This document shows positions 17,296 to 26,270 of a DNA stretch of 64,000 bases, one piece after another. Position numbers and translations under genes: made by a program. The DNA comes from Pigmentiphaga sp. (GTDB taxonomy: Bacteria > Pseudomonadota > Gammaproteobacteria > Burkholderiales > Burkholderiaceae_B): the NCBI GenBank assembly GCA_023228945.1, contig JALOAI010000018.1, positions 62,001-126,000 on the forward strand. The letters are read 5' to 3'. The notes under the pieces are model-generated. The model made no database searches, had not been told where the DNA came from, and saw only the letters and a program-made list of their open reading frames with translations. Position 1 is the first letter of the stretch. Every line of letters starts with the position of its first letter.

Positions 17296-18266
17296 CCCGT
17301 CATGGGCCGGGCGCGATAAGGCTGTTCCAGCGCCTGGATTTCGTCGTCGGTGAGGACGATATCCATCGCCGCCAGGGCTTCGCCCAGATGATGGGGCTTG
17401 GTGGTACCGATGATCGGCGCCGTGATCAGTGGGTTCTTCAGCACCCAGGCCAGCGCGATCTGCGCCCGCGAGACGCCGCGGGCCTCGGCGATGCGGCCCA
17501 CCGCATCGACGATGGCGCGGTCGGCATCCTCGCCGCCGAGGTACAGGCCTTTGGCGATCTGGTCGGTGTCCATGCGCAGCGAGGACTCCTGCCAGGGCCG
17601 GCCAAGGCGGCCGCGTGCTAGCGGGCTCCAGGGGATGATGCCGATGCCTTCGGCCCGGCAGAGGCCCATCATTTCGCGCTCTTCTTCACGGTACAGTAGG
17701 TTGTAGTGATTCTGCATGCTGACGAAGCGCGTCCAGCCGTGGCGGTCGGCGGTATACAGCGCCTTGGCGAACTGCCAGGCGTACATGGTGGAGGCGCCCA
17801 GATAACGAACCTTGCCCGCACGCACCAGGTCGTGTAGGGTTTCAAGCGTTTCTTCGAGGGGAGTGCGGTCGTCCCAGCGATGGATCTGGTAGAGATCGAT
17901 GTAGTCGGTGCCCAGGCGGCGCAGGCTGGCGTCCACCTCGCGCAGAATGGACTTGCGCGACAACCCCACCCGGTTGGGGCCCGGCTGGGCGTCGAAAAAA
18001 ACCTTGGTGGCGATCACCACGTCGTCACGCCGGGCATACTCCAGCAGGGCGCGGCCCACGATTTCTTCGCTCGCGCCGGCGGAGTAGGCGTTGGCGGTGT
18101 CAAAGAAATTGATGCCGGCATCCAGGGCCTGCTTCAGAAAAGGACGGCTGGCGGTTTCGTCGAGTACCCAGGGCGAACCACCGTTGGCGGCATCGCCAAA
18201 GCTCATGCAGCCCAGGCAAAGCCGCGACACTTGCAGGCCGGAGCGGCCGAGATTCAGATAACGCAT
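17286..18266 (-). CDS. Aldo/keto reductase
   Basis: The protein has 326 residues. The start at 18266 (MRYLNLGRSGLQVSRLCLG) is the normal family beginning; an open frame to 18413 was not used. The tetrad is visible as Asp56 and Tyr61 (NFFDTANAYS), Lys88 (VIATKVF) and His129 (YQIHRWD). The NADPH site follows in IIPWSPLARGRLGRPW and IIGTTKPHHL. It belongs to the YajO/Tas-like group, general carbonyl reductases of the cytoplasm. It is divergent from the peroxiredoxin gene, so a shared stress response is possible. Physiological substrate unknown. Confidence 0.88.
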   Translation of the reverse strand: MRYLNLGRSGLQVSRLCLGCMSFGDAANGGSPWVLDETASRPFLKQALDAGINFFDTANAYSAGASEEIVGRALLEYARRDDVVIATKVFFDAQPGPNRVGLSRKSILREVDASLRRLGTDYIDLYQIHRWDDRTPLEETLETLHDLVRAGKVRYLGASTMYAWQFAKALYTADRHGWTRFVSMQNHYNLLYREEEREMMGLCRAEGIGIIPWSPLARGRLGRPWQESSLRMDTDQIAKGLYLGGEDADRAIVDAVGRIAEARGVSRAQIALAWVLKNPLITAPIIGTTKPHHLGEALAAMDIVLTDDEIQALEQPYRARPMTGAR

Positions 18267-18328
18267 GCTGACGTTCCTGTGTTGGGAGAACGGAGAATAT
18301 AGGGACGAGGCGTAAGGGTATAACCCCA

Positions 18329-18355
18329 GGTGATATAACGTTTGAGAATATCGCC
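18329..18355. promoter_or_regulatory. LysR-type box overlapping the peroxiredoxin promoter
   Basis: GGTGATAT, 11 bases, ATATCGCC: arms match at 7 of 8 positions and fit the T-N11-A pattern of LysR-type regulators, a family that includes OxyR. It covers the -35 element of the peroxiredoxin promoter. No LysR gene is adjacent, so the regulator would act in trans. Confidence 0.42.
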
Positions 18356-18370
18356 GAGCGTCTTCATAAT
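18342..18370 (+). promoter_or_regulatory. Sigma-70 promoter of the peroxiredoxin gene
   Basis: The -35 TTGAGA (18342-18347) and -10 CATAAT (18365-18370) are 17 bases apart, each 5 of 6 to consensus. The coding start is 69 bases downstream of the -10 element. Confidence 0.6.
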
Positions 18371-18438
18371 GTTTATATGCCATAGACCCCGGCGTGCCCA
18401 TGGGGGGTACCAAGGGTCATCCTACAGGAGGTTCCATC

Positions 18439-19083
18439 ATGGCCACCTTGCGCCTGGGCGATATCGCCCCTGATTTTGAACAAGATTCTTCCATCGGCCG
18501 TATCCGCTTCCATGAGTTTCTCGGCGATAGCTGGGGGATTCTGTTCTCTCACCCCGCCGACTTCACGCCGGTTTGCACCACCGAGCTGGGCTACACCGCC
18601 AAACTGGCCGATGAGTTCGCCAAGCGCAACGTCAAGGTGCTGGCCTTGTCGGTGGACGATGCGGATTCGCATACGCGCTGGATCGACGACATCAACGATA
18701 CCCAGAGCACCCGGGTGAACTTCCCGATCCTGGCCGATGCCGATCGCAAAGTGTCCGACCTCTACGACATGATCCACCCGAACGCCAGCGAAACCGCTAC
18801 CGTGCGCTCGGTGTTCATTATCGACCCGAAAAAGAAGGTTCGCCTCACGCTCACGTATCCCGCCAGCACCGGCCGTAATTTCAACGAAATCCTGCGCGTC
18901 ATCGACTCGCTGCAACTGACCGACAGCCATAGCGTGGCCACGCCGGTCAACTGGGAAGATGGCCAGGACGTGATCATCGTGCCGGCGCTCAAGGATCCCG
19001 AGGTGCTGAAGCAGAAATTCCCCAAGGGCTGGACGGAAGTTCGCCCTTACCTGCGAGTGACGCCGCAACCCAACAAGGAATAA
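18439..19083 (+). CDS. 1-Cys peroxiredoxin (Prx6 type)
   Basis: The protein has 214 residues, with a strong AGGAGGT ribosome site 6 bases before the ATG. The peroxidatic site is HPADFTPVCTTE, with Thr43 and Cys46; the PVCTTE form and the lack of a resolving Cys partner mark the Prx6/1-Cys group. SVDDADSHTRWIDDIN and the C-terminal dimer domain are present. It reduces hydrogen or organic peroxides in the cytoplasm using external thiols. It has its own promoter and a LysR-type box, consistent with peroxide induction. Confidence 0.93.
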   Translation: MATLRLGDIAPDFEQDSSIGRIRFHEFLGDSWGILFSHPADFTPVCTTELGYTAKLADEFAKRNVKVLALSVDDADSHTRWIDDINDTQSTRVNFPILADADRKVSDLYDMIHPNASETATVRSVFIIDPKKKVRLTLTYPASTGRNFNEILRVIDSLQLTDSHSVATPVNWEDGQDVIIVPALKDPEVLKQKFPKGWTEVRPYLRVTPQPNKE

Positions 19084-19092
19084 GCCCGAGGC

Positions 19093-19129
19093 GCCGGCCA
19101 GCGCCCCGCCCCGCCGGGCGTGGGCCGGT
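19093..19129. terminator. GC-rich hairpin between convergent genes
   Basis: CCGGCC (19094-19099) pairs with GGCCGG (19123-19128), with a smaller inner stem CGCCC/GGGCG. It lies between the peroxiredoxin stop and the TSUP stop; the T content after it is low. Confidence 0.35.
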
Positions 19130-19157
19130 CTTCAGTTCATCGGCCGGGCCGGAAAGC

Positions 19158-19880
19158 TCATCGAAACCACAGCACCGATACCAGGCACAGCAGCAGCATG
19201 CCGATGATCCCCTGGCGCAGGCGGGCGGCATCGATGCGATGAAACAGCCGCTCGCCCAGCCAGAAGGCCGGCGGCATGGCCAGCAGGCCGGCGCCCAGCA
19301 TGGCCAGGAACAGCAGAGACAGCTTGCCGGTACCGGCAAGCAGGGCAGCGCCCACCGAATTCTGGACCGTGAAGATGGCCGACAAGGTGGCGCGATAGCG
19401 CGATGGCGGGTATTGGTTGGCGCGCAGCAGCGCCACCAGCGGCGGGCCATTGATACCGGTGGAGGTGAGCAGGGCGCCCGAGAGCAAACCCACCGCCGTG
19501 GTGGTACTGCGCCGGTTGCGGAGGGCGAGATTGGCCACCACCACCAGCAGCGCGCCGCTGACCGAGGCCACGATCACCCATTTGAGCGCCGCGTCGGGCA
19601 GCCAGGCCAGCGCCGCGGCCCCGATCGGCAGGCCGATCAGCGAGCCGAGCAGCAGCTCGGCGATTTTGCCGCGATCCACATGCTGCCGATCGCGCCAGGT
19701 CATGATGGCGCACATCACCAGACCGAGCACGACGGCCATGCCCACCGTCTCGGCCGGCTCGGCGATCAAGAGCAGGATGGGAACGATTACCAGGGCGAAG
19801 CCGAAACCGGTCAGCAATTGGGAGAGTACCGCCAGTGCCGTGGCGCCAGCGGTGATGAGTAACAGAGGGAGCAAATCCAT
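19158..19880 (-). CDS. TSUP-family (TauE/SafE) membrane permease
   Basis: The protein has 240 residues, nearly all in hydrophobic segments. The two family half-repeats begin TGFGFALVIVPIL and TSTGINGPPLVALL. TSUP proteins export or import small organosulfur or carboxylate anions such as sulfite or sulfoacetate. There is no sulfur gene close by, so the substrate stays open. It is convergent with the peroxiredoxin gene and transcribed in the same direction as the universal stress gene upstream. Confidence 0.87.
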   Translation of the reverse strand: MDLLPLLLITAGATALAVLSQLLTGFGFALVIVPILLLIAEPAETVGMAVVLGLVMCAIMTWRDRQHVDRGKIAELLLGSLIGLPIGAAALAWLPDAALKWVIVASVSGALLVVVANLALRNRRSTTTAVGLLSGALLTSTGINGPPLVALLRANQYPPSRYRATLSAIFTVQNSVGAALLAGTGKLSLLFLAMLGAGLLAMPPAFWLGERLFHRIDAARLRQGIIGMLLLCLVSVLWFR

Positions 19881-19974
19881 AATCTGGGCCGTGCCGGCCG
19901 ACGCGCCAGCGAAGAGGTAAGAAACCGATGTTTATTCGCCCCGCCCCGGCGCCATGGTCGCGGAAGCCATGGCG

Positions 19975-20829
19975 CTAGCGCAGGATCAGGACCGGAACCG
20001 GACTGGTACGCAGCAACGCGGCAGTGGTGCTGCCCACGATCAGCTCGCGGATCCGCGAATGGCCATAGGCGCCCATGATGAGCATATCGGCGCGCTGGCG
20101 GTCGATCTGGTCGAGGATGACCGCGTCGGCATTGCCGGTTTGGTGCCGGGCTTCGGCCGTGAAGCCGGCGGCGGTGAGTGTGTCGAGCGCCCATTGCTGT
20201 TGTTCGACGATTGCATCGTGCTCCTGGCCGGCCGTCAGCACCATGCAATCCAGGCCGCGCAGAAACGGGCTTGCGGCCAGGGTTTCAATCAGTTTCCGGC
20301 CGGTTGTGCTGCCGTCGAAGGCAATGGCCACGCGGGACGGCATACGAAATGTCGTGGTGGTGACCAGGACGGGCCGCGTAAGGTTGCGCACGGCGCGTTC
20401 GACATTGTGGTCGAGGCGCAGGCGAGGGACGCTGCCGGGTACGGGATGCTGGCCAAGGACCACGAGCCGGGTTTGCGACTGTTGCTGCAGCAGGGTTTCG
20501 ATAAATTGACCCTGGATCTGGAGGCTTTCGGCATTGGCGACACCTTGCGCGGCGGCACGGCGGCAGGCTTCGTCGAGAATTTCCTGTGCCTGGCGGCGCG
20601 CGCTTTCTTCGCGGGCCTCGCCAAGCTGGGTCAGCTCCGCGAGCAGGGTTTCCTGGGCTTCCAGGCCGACGTTGCTGCTCAGATCGTGAACCAGGGTCGC
20701 TTCGGGCGAGCGGCCGAGCACATGAAGAAAACGCAAGGGGGCGGCCAGGCGCAGCGCGGCCCAACTGGCGTAGTCGCAGACGCCGGCTGTCTGGGCGCCG
20801 CCGTCGATGCAGGCCAGAACGGCATTCAT
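19975..20829 (-). CDS. Tandem-domain universal stress protein
   Basis: The protein has 284 residues, with AGGAG 7 bases before the ATG. It contains two UspA folds. The first (about 1-140) has a degenerate nucleotide loop, VVLGQHPVPGSVPRLRLDHN. The second (about 155-284) has the full ATP motif, GAYGHSRIRELIVGSTTAAL, in which the GxxGx9GST pattern is intact. Tandem Usp proteins help survival under starvation or respiratory stress, probably by ATP-dependent signalling in the cytoplasm. It lies divergent from the small membrane protein gene. Confidence 0.92.
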   Translation of the reverse strand: MNAVLACIDGGAQTAGVCDYASWAALRLAAPLRFLHVLGRSPEATLVHDLSSNVGLEAQETLLAELTQLGEAREESARRQAQEILDEACRRAAAQGVANAESLQIQGQFIETLLQQQSQTRLVVLGQHPVPGSVPRLRLDHNVERAVRNLTRPVLVTTTTFRMPSRVAIAFDGSTTGRKLIETLAASPFLRGLDCMVLTAGQEHDAIVEQQQWALDTLTAAGFTAEARHQTGNADAVILDQIDRQRADMLIMGAYGHSRIRELIVGSTTAALLRTSPVPVLILR

Positions 20830-21023
20830 GGGGATCTCCTGTGCGGGATAGTCCCGGCAACGGCCGGGATCATTGCCATGCCGATCTTACGATGGATTGC
20901 ATGAGCACGCAGGGGGTGTGACGCGACGACAACGCCGACGCTCGGCGGAACGGTGCCGTGGCGGCGGTCATGGTGTATCGTTTGTCCAGCCGAAGTTCTT
21001 TATGTTCCGGAGGAGGTTGCATC

Positions 21024-21245
21024 ATGAAGCCTGTCATGTGGGTTGGCGTCATCCTGATCGTCCTGGGCGCGGTGGCTTTGGGTTATCGCACATTTTCCTA
21101 CCCCTCCGAAGAAACCGTGCTGCAGGTCGGCCCCCTCGAAGCCACCGTCGAGAAACAGGAGCACGTTACGGTGCCGTTGTGGGCCGGGATCGGCCTGATC
21201 GTGGTCGGCGCCCTGGTCCTGATCGTGGGTGGCCGCCGCCGCTAG
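21024..21245 (+). CDS. Small two-helix membrane protein of unknown function
   Basis: The protein has 73 residues, with GGAGGAGG upstream of the ATG, so translation should be strong. It has a transmembrane segment at residues 4-20 (VMWVGVILIVLGAVAL), a short polar middle with SEETVLQVGPLEATVEKQEH, a second segment near 50-70 (AGIGLIVVGALVLIVGG) and an Arg tail. I do not recognise the family with certainty. It sits between stress genes and 11 bases upstream of the phospholipase-like lipoprotein gene, so a cell-envelope role is possible. Confidence 0.7.
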   Translation: MKPVMWVGVILIVLGAVALGYRTFSYPSEETVLQVGPLEATVEKQEHVTVPLWAGIGLIVVGALVLIVGGRRR

Positions 21246-21256
21246 TCCGTCGCGCG

Positions 21257-22852
21257 ATGCGCTTGCCGGGTTTCACGGTTTCTTCTTCCTTGGCCCTTGC
21301 CGCTGGACGCGGCTTGGTGGCGTGGGCGTGCGTCGGCCTGCTGGCGGCATGCGGGCCGCCTCCTCGGCCGCCTGCGCTCGGCAAGCCCGCCATCGAACGC
21401 TCGCTGCCATCGGGGGGCGCCCTGGCCGATGCCTTGCGGCCGCAGATCGAAGCACATCCCGAGCTGTCGGGCATCTATGCCCTGGCCGACGGCCGCGAAG
21501 CCTTTGCCGCTCGCGTGGCCCTGGCGCGCGCCGCCCAGCATGCCCTCGACGTGCAGTACTACATCTGGCGGCCCGACATGACCGGCGCCCTGATGTTCGA
21601 AGCGCTGCTCGATGCCGCCAACCGGGGCGTGCGGGTGCGGCTGCTGCTCGACGATAACAACGGCCGCGATATCGATGTCTGGCTGGCCGAGCTCGACACC
21701 CATCCCAACGTCGAGGTGCGGCTGTTCAATCCTTTCGTGCTGCGCGCCGTGCGGGTGCTGAACTTCCTCACCGATTTCGAACGCCTCAACCGGCGCATGC
21801 ACAACAAGTCGTTCACGGTCGACGCCCAGGCCACGATCGTGGGCGGGCGCAATATCGCCGACGCCTATTTCGATGCGACGCCCGACATTCTGTTTGCCGA
21901 TCTCGACGTCCTGGCGGTGGGCCCCGTGGTGGCCGACGTGGCACGTGATTTCGATCGTTATTGGGAGAGCGAATCCGCCTACCCCGCGGCCATCGTCTTG
22001 TCCGAAACCCTGGCCGAAGGGGGGGCCGCGGCGCTGGCACAGCGCATCCTCCGGGTGCGCGCGGATCCCGAGGCCCAGCAGTATCTCCAGGCCGTGGCGG
22101 GTTCCAAACTGTTGTTCGACCTGCGCGAAGGCGCCCTGCCGCTGGACTGGGTACCGGTGGAGATGGTGAGCGACGACCCCGCCAAAGGGCTGGGCAAAGC
22201 CGAGCCCGAGGCCTTGCTGCCCAATCAACTGCACGAGATCATCGGCGAGCCCGAGCACGACGTCGAGCTGGTGTCACCCTACTTCATCCCCACCGAGGCC
22301 GGCGTGGCGGCGTTTGCCGATCTGGTGGAGCGGGGCGTCCGGGTGCGGGTGCTGACCAACTCGCTCGAGGCCACCGACATCTCGGTGGCTCACGCAGGCT
22401 ATAGCAAGTATCGCCAGCCCCTGTTGCGCGCGGGGGTCGAACTCTTCGAAACCCGCCTGCAATCCACGCCGGACAGCCGTCACGGCGGCGCCCTTGGCCT
22501 CTCCGGCAGCTCGGGCTCATCCAGCCTGCATGCCAAAACCTTCGCCGTCGATGGCGGGCGCGTATTTGTCGGGTCTTTCAACTTCGATCCGCGCTCGGTC
22601 AACTACAACACCGAGATGGGCTTCGTCATCCATAGCCGCGAACTCGCGTCTCAGATCGACGAGGCTTTCGATATCGCCGTGCCTCAGCGCGCCTACCGCC
22701 TCTTGCTCGACGAGGACGGTCGCCTGATCTGGGAAAAGCGCGAGGATGACGGTAAGGGGGTGCGCCGCTTCACGTCCGAGCCGGGCACCTCGATCTGGCG
22801 CCGCATGTGGGTGCAGTTTTTGTCGTGGCTGCCGATCGAGGGGCTTTTGTAG
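21257..22852 (+). CDS. Phospholipase D/cardiolipin synthase-like lipoprotein
   Basis: The protein has 531 residues. The ATG at 21257 leads a lipoprotein signal ending VGLLAACG, so Cys31 should be lipidated. Both HKD catalytic motifs are present: MHNKSFTVD with GGRNIADAYFD, and LHAKTFAVD with GSFNFDPRS. It therefore probably transfers or hydrolyses phosphatidyl groups at the envelope, as cardiolipin synthase C-like enzymes do, though the lipid anchor separates it from the integral ClsA/B types. The open frame continues upstream to 20873 but lacks a signal and overlaps the preceding gene. Confidence 0.88.
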   Translation: MRLPGFTVSSSLALAAGRGLVAWACVGLLAACGPPPRPPALGKPAIERSLPSGGALADALRPQIEAHPELSGIYALADGREAFAARVALARAAQHALDVQYYIWRPDMTGALMFEALLDAANRGVRVRLLLDDNNGRDIDVWLAELDTHPNVEVRLFNPFVLRAVRVLNFLTDFERLNRRMHNKSFTVDAQATIVGGRNIADAYFDATPDILFADLDVLAVGPVVADVARDFDRYWESESAYPAAIVLSETLAEGGAAALAQRILRVRADPEAQQYLQAVAGSKLLFDLREGALPLDWVPVEMVSDDPAKGLGKAEPEALLPNQLHEIIGEPEHDVELVSPYFIPTEAGVAAFADLVERGVRVRVLTNSLEATDISVAHAGYSKYRQPLLRAGVELFETRLQSTPDSRHGGALGLSGSSGSSSLHAKTFAVDGGRVFVGSFNFDPRSVNYNTEMGFVIHSRELASQIDEAFDIAVPQRAYRLLLDEDGRLIWEKREDDGKGVRRFTSEPGTSIWRRMWVQFLSWLPIEGLL

Positions 22853-22883
22853 GGCCGGATGCGCCGCGCCTGGCGCGCAGGTT

Positions 22884-24350
22884 TTACCACTGGGTCGCAA
22901 TGTATTTGGCTTCCATGAATTCAAGGATGCCATGGTGGGCGCCCTCGCGGCCCAGACCGCTTTGCTTGACGCCGCCGAAAGGCGCCGCGGGATCAGACAC
23001 CAGGCCGCGATTGAGGGCAACCATGCCGGCTTCCAATCGTTCCGATATCTTCAGGCCACGTTGCAGGTCGCCCGTGTAGAGATAGGCAACCAGGCCATAC
23101 TCCGTGGCGTTGGCCTGGGCAATGGCTTCTTCTTCGGTGTCGAACACGACCAGCGGAGCCACCGGCCCGAAGATTTCTTCTCGCAGCAGTTCGGCGTCGG
23201 CCGGCACGTCGCCGAGCACGGTGGGGCGATAGAAGCAGCCTCCCTGACTGGGCTGGCCGCCTCCCGCCAACACGCGTGCGCCCCGCTTGACGGCGTCGTC
23301 CACCAGCTCCGCCACCTTGTCGACGGCGGCGGCGTTGATCAGCGGGCCGCACTGGGTATCGGGGTCGAGGCCGTTGCCGAGGGTGAGAGCGCCCATGCGT
23401 TCGGCCAGACGTTCGGCAAAGCGCGGATAGATGCCGCGTTGCACGTAGAAGCGATTGGCGGCGGTGCAAGCCTCGCCACCGTTGCGCATCTTGGCCACCA
23501 TGGCCCCTTCGATCGCGGCATCGAGGTCGGCGTCGTCGAACACGAGGAATGGCGCATTGCCACCCAGCTCCATCGAACTGTGGATGATGTTGCCGGCCGC
23601 CTCGCGCAGCAAGACGCGGCCGACTTCGGTGGAGCCGGTGAACGACAGCTTGCGCACGCGCGGATCGTGCAGCATCGAGCTGACGATCTTGCCCGACGTG
23701 CGTGTCGTGATGACGTTGACCACGCCGTCGGGGACGCCGGCTTCCTGGAACAGCGCCGCCAGGGCGTAGGCGGTGAGCGGCGTTTCGGTGGCAGGCTTGA
23801 GTACGCAGGTGCAGCCGGCGGCCAGGGCGGGTGCGATCTTGCGGGTGGCCATGGCCGCCGGGAAGTTCCAGGGCGTCACCAGTACCGAAACGCCGATGGG
23901 CTGGTACTGCACCAGCATGCGGTTGCCGCCGCCGGGCGCTAGGCCGAGGTCGCCGTTGATGCGCACCGCTTCTTCGGAGAACCAGCGGAAGAACTCGGCC
24001 GCATAGACGACTTCGCCTTGGGCATCCGCCAGGGCCTTGCCGTTCTCGTAGGCAATGAGCTGGGCGAGCGCGTCTTTGTCGCGCATCATCAAGTCGTAGC
24101 AGCGGCGCAGGATCTCGCCGCGTTGCCGCGGCGGCGTGCGGGCGAAGGCGGGAGCGGCATCGGCGGCGGCATCGACCGCCGCGCGCGCGTCTTCTTCGGT
24201 GGCGCTGGCCACGGAGGCAATGGCCTTGCCGCTCGCGGGGTCCAGAACGTCGATACGTTGGCCGTCGCTTCCGGGCCGCCACGCGCCGCCGATGAAAAGA
24301 TCGGTGGACAGTCGGCCGAGCAGTTGGGTCAGGGGGGCGGGCAAGGACAT
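22884..24350 (-). CDS. NAD(P)-dependent semialdehyde dehydrogenase (succinate/glutarate semialdehyde type)
   Basis: The protein has 488 residues, with GGAG upstream of the ATG at 24350. Aldehyde dehydrogenase signatures are complete: the WNFPAAMATRKIAPALAAGC segment, FTGSTEVGR, the Glu in MELGGNAPFLVF and the catalytic Cys in GGEACTAANR. The overall layout (FIGGAWRPGSDGQRIDVLDP, then EEIFGPVAPLVVFDTEEEA) is that of GabD-like enzymes. It should oxidise a semialdehyde to a dicarboxylate. It is divergent from the CoA ligase cluster, so its semialdehyde could come from that pathway. Confidence 0.87.
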   Translation of the reverse strand: MSLPAPLTQLLGRLSTDLFIGGAWRPGSDGQRIDVLDPASGKAIASVASATEEDARAAVDAAADAAPAFARTPPRQRGEILRRCYDLMMRDKDALAQLIAYENGKALADAQGEVVYAAEFFRWFSEEAVRINGDLGLAPGGGNRMLVQYQPIGVSVLVTPWNFPAAMATRKIAPALAAGCTCVLKPATETPLTAYALAALFQEAGVPDGVVNVITTRTSGKIVSSMLHDPRVRKLSFTGSTEVGRVLLREAAGNIIHSSMELGGNAPFLVFDDADLDAAIEGAMVAKMRNGGEACTAANRFYVQRGIYPRFAERLAERMGALTLGNGLDPDTQCGPLINAAAVDKVAELVDDAVKRGARVLAGGGQPSQGGCFYRPTVLGDVPADAELLREEIFGPVAPLVVFDTEEEAIAQANATEYGLVAYLYTGDLQRGLKISERLEAGMVALNRGLVSDPAAPFGGVKQSGLGREGAHHGILEFMEAKYIATQW

Positions 24351-24668
24351 GGGAGTCTCCGGGATGAGGTGGATTGGTCAGGCGGCGCCCTGCGGTACGC
24401 ACGGGCGTTTGCCTCGCTCATCGTCAGGATAACTCTACGCGGCGATAACGCCGAGACCAAGGATAAAAGGGGTAACGACGCAGGCTGGAACCCGGGGTTA
24501 TCCCTAGGGTATTCTGTTGAAGACGATTTAAATAATTGATATTAGAGATGAAAATTTTATATTTCCATCCGTTGTCATAAACAGTATACTATTGGGGTTA
24601 AGACGCTGGCGTTTCAGCCCTGGTTCGCCGACTGCCAGCTCCTTCGTGATTGCTTTTCAGGAGTTCGC
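24351..24668. other. 318-base divergent intergenic region
   Basis: No gene is seen here. The right half is strikingly AT-rich (about 24525-24600) against the GC-rich background. It holds a likely promoter and a palindrome described in the next entry. It separates the semialdehyde dehydrogenase from the ligase operon. Confidence 0.6.
24562..24590 (+). promoter_or_regulatory. Candidate promoter and GntR-type palindrome of the ligase operon
   Basis: TTTCCA (24562-24567), 17 bases, TATACT (24585-24590) fits sigma-70 spacing. AGTATACT (24583-24590) is a perfect palindrome containing GTATAC, a core common in sites of FCD-type GntR regulators, and it covers the -10 element. The GntR gene of this operon is at 27742. 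Confidence 0.4.
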
Positions 24669-26270
24669 ATGTCCGACACTGCTTATATGCCCTTTCTGCC
24701 GAGTCCGGCGCGCACCGTACCGGGGATGCTCCAGCATCGCACCGAGTCCGCTCCCGAGCGGCCGATCCTGCGCATCGGTGATGAGGAGTGGGACGTCGCC
24801 CGCCTGCAGTCCCTGGCCGCCGGCCGGGCCGGCGCGCTGAAGGCCGCGGGCGTGGGTCGTGGCGATCGCGTGGCGCTGCTGGTGGGCAATCGCCTGGAGT
24901 TCGTCGAAACCGTGCTGGGCTGCGCCTGGCTAGGCGCGGTGGCGGTGCCCATCAACACCGCCTCGCGCGGCGAGCAACTGCAGCACATCCTGCGCAACTG
25001 CGGCGCGGAACTGCTGGTGATCGAACAAAGCCTGTGGCCGGCGCTGGAGCACCTGCGCTGGCCCGATCTGGCGGTCAAGCGCCTGTGGCGCCTCGACGAA
25101 GGCGAGTCCGCCAGCCCCGCCACCGGCATCGAGGTGATGGCGTTCCCGCCGGCCGGCGAGCCGGTGGCCGCGGCCGACATGCAGCCGGGCGACCCCTTCG
25201 CCATTCTCTACACCTCCGGCACCTCGGGTCCCTCCAAGGGCGTGGTCTGCCCGCATGCGCAGTTCTACTGGTGGGCGCTCAATACCGGCAGCAAGCTGGC
25301 GCTGCGGCCGGGCGATGTTTTGCACACCACGCTGCCGCTGTTCCATACCAATGCGCTCAACGCGATGTTCCAGGCCTTGCTGTTCGATGCCACCCTGGTG
25401 GTCGAGCCGCGCTTCTCGGTCAGCCAGTTCTTCGAGCGTTTGGTGCGCCATCAGGCCACTGTCACCTATTTGCTGGGCGCGATGGTGCCGATGCTGCTCA
25501 CCCAGGAGCCCAAGCCCGCCGAGCGCGAGCACCGGGTGCGCGTCGCGCTGGCGCCTGGAGTCCCGGAGGATGTGTACCGCCAGTTCCATGATCGCTGCGG
25601 CATCGGCCTGCTCGATGGCTATGGCTCGACGGAAACCAACCATTTGATGGGCAATGGCCTGCATGAGCAGCGCCCGGGCTGGATGGGCAAAATCACCGAC
25701 GGCTTCGAGGCGCAGGTGGTGGACGAGCAGGACAACCCCGTGCCCGATGGCACCCCGGGCGAACTCATCGTGCGTTCCAGCGAGCCATTCTCGTTTGCCC
25801 TGGGCTACTTCGAAATGCCCGAAAAAACGGTGGAGGCCTGGCGCAACCTGTGGTTCCACACCGGCGATCGCGTGCTGCGCGACAGCGAAGGCTATTACCG
25901 CTTCCTCGACCGCATCAAAGACAGCATCCGCCGCCGCGGCGAGAACATTTCCTCCTACGAGGTGGAGCAGGCCATTCTCACCCACCCGGCGGTGGCCAAC
26001 GTGGCGGTGTACGCGGTGCGCTCCGAGCTGGCCGAAGACGAAGTCATGGCCGCGATCGTGTTGCGCGAAGGCCACCAGCTCGATGCCGTCGCGCTGATGC
26101 AGCATTGCGAGAACCGGGTGTCGTACTTTGCGATCCCGCGCTACGTCGAATTCATGCCCGAGTTGCCCGCCACCGAAAACGGCAAGATCCAGAAGTACAA
26201 ATTGCGGGATCGTGGCGTTACGCCGCACACCTGGGATCGCGAGGCGGTCGGCTATCAGGTGCGGCGATGA
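24669..26270 (+). CDS. Acyl-CoA ligase (AMP-forming, CaiC-like)
   Basis: The protein has 533 residues. Adenylation motifs are LYTSGTSGPSKGVVCPH (P-loop), YGSTETN, FHTGDRV and the final lysine region ENGKIQKYKLRD. It activates a carboxylic acid with ATP and CoA in the cytoplasm. Closest by pattern are crotonobetaine/carnitine-CoA ligases and related broad acyl ligases; the true acid is not evident. The next gene starts inside its stop (ATGA), so it is the first gene of an operon with the thiolase-like and DUF35 proteins. Confidence 0.88.
   Translation: MSDTAYMPFLPSPARTVPGMLQHRTESAPERPILRIGDEEWDVARLQSLAAGRAGALKAAGVGRGDRVALLVGNRLEFVETVLGCAWLGAVAVPINTASRGEQLQHILRNCGAELLVIEQSLWPALEHLRWPDLAVKRLWRLDEGESASPATGIEVMAFPPAGEPVAAADMQPGDPFAILYTSGTSGPSKGVVCPHAQFYWWALNTGSKLALRPGDVLHTTLPLFHTNALNAMFQALLFDATLVVEPRFSVSQFFERLVRHQATVTYLLGAMVPMLLTQEPKPAEREHRVRVALAPGVPEDVYRQFHDRCGIGLLDGYGSTETNHLMGNGLHEQRPGWMGKITDGFEAQVVDEQDNPVPDGTPGELIVRSSEPFSFALGYFEMPEKTVEAWRNLWFHTGDRVLRDSEGYYRFLDRIKDSIRRRGENISSYEVEQAILTHPAVANVAVYAVRSELAEDEVMAAIVLREGHQLDAVALMQHCENRVSYFAIPRYVEFMPELPATENGKIQKYKLRDRGVTPHTWDREAVGYQVRR

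Noticed and set aside
20873..21256. Upstream in-frame extension of the phospholipase-like gene
   Set aside because: It overlaps the small membrane protein gene in another frame and would bury the lipoprotein signal that starts at 21257.
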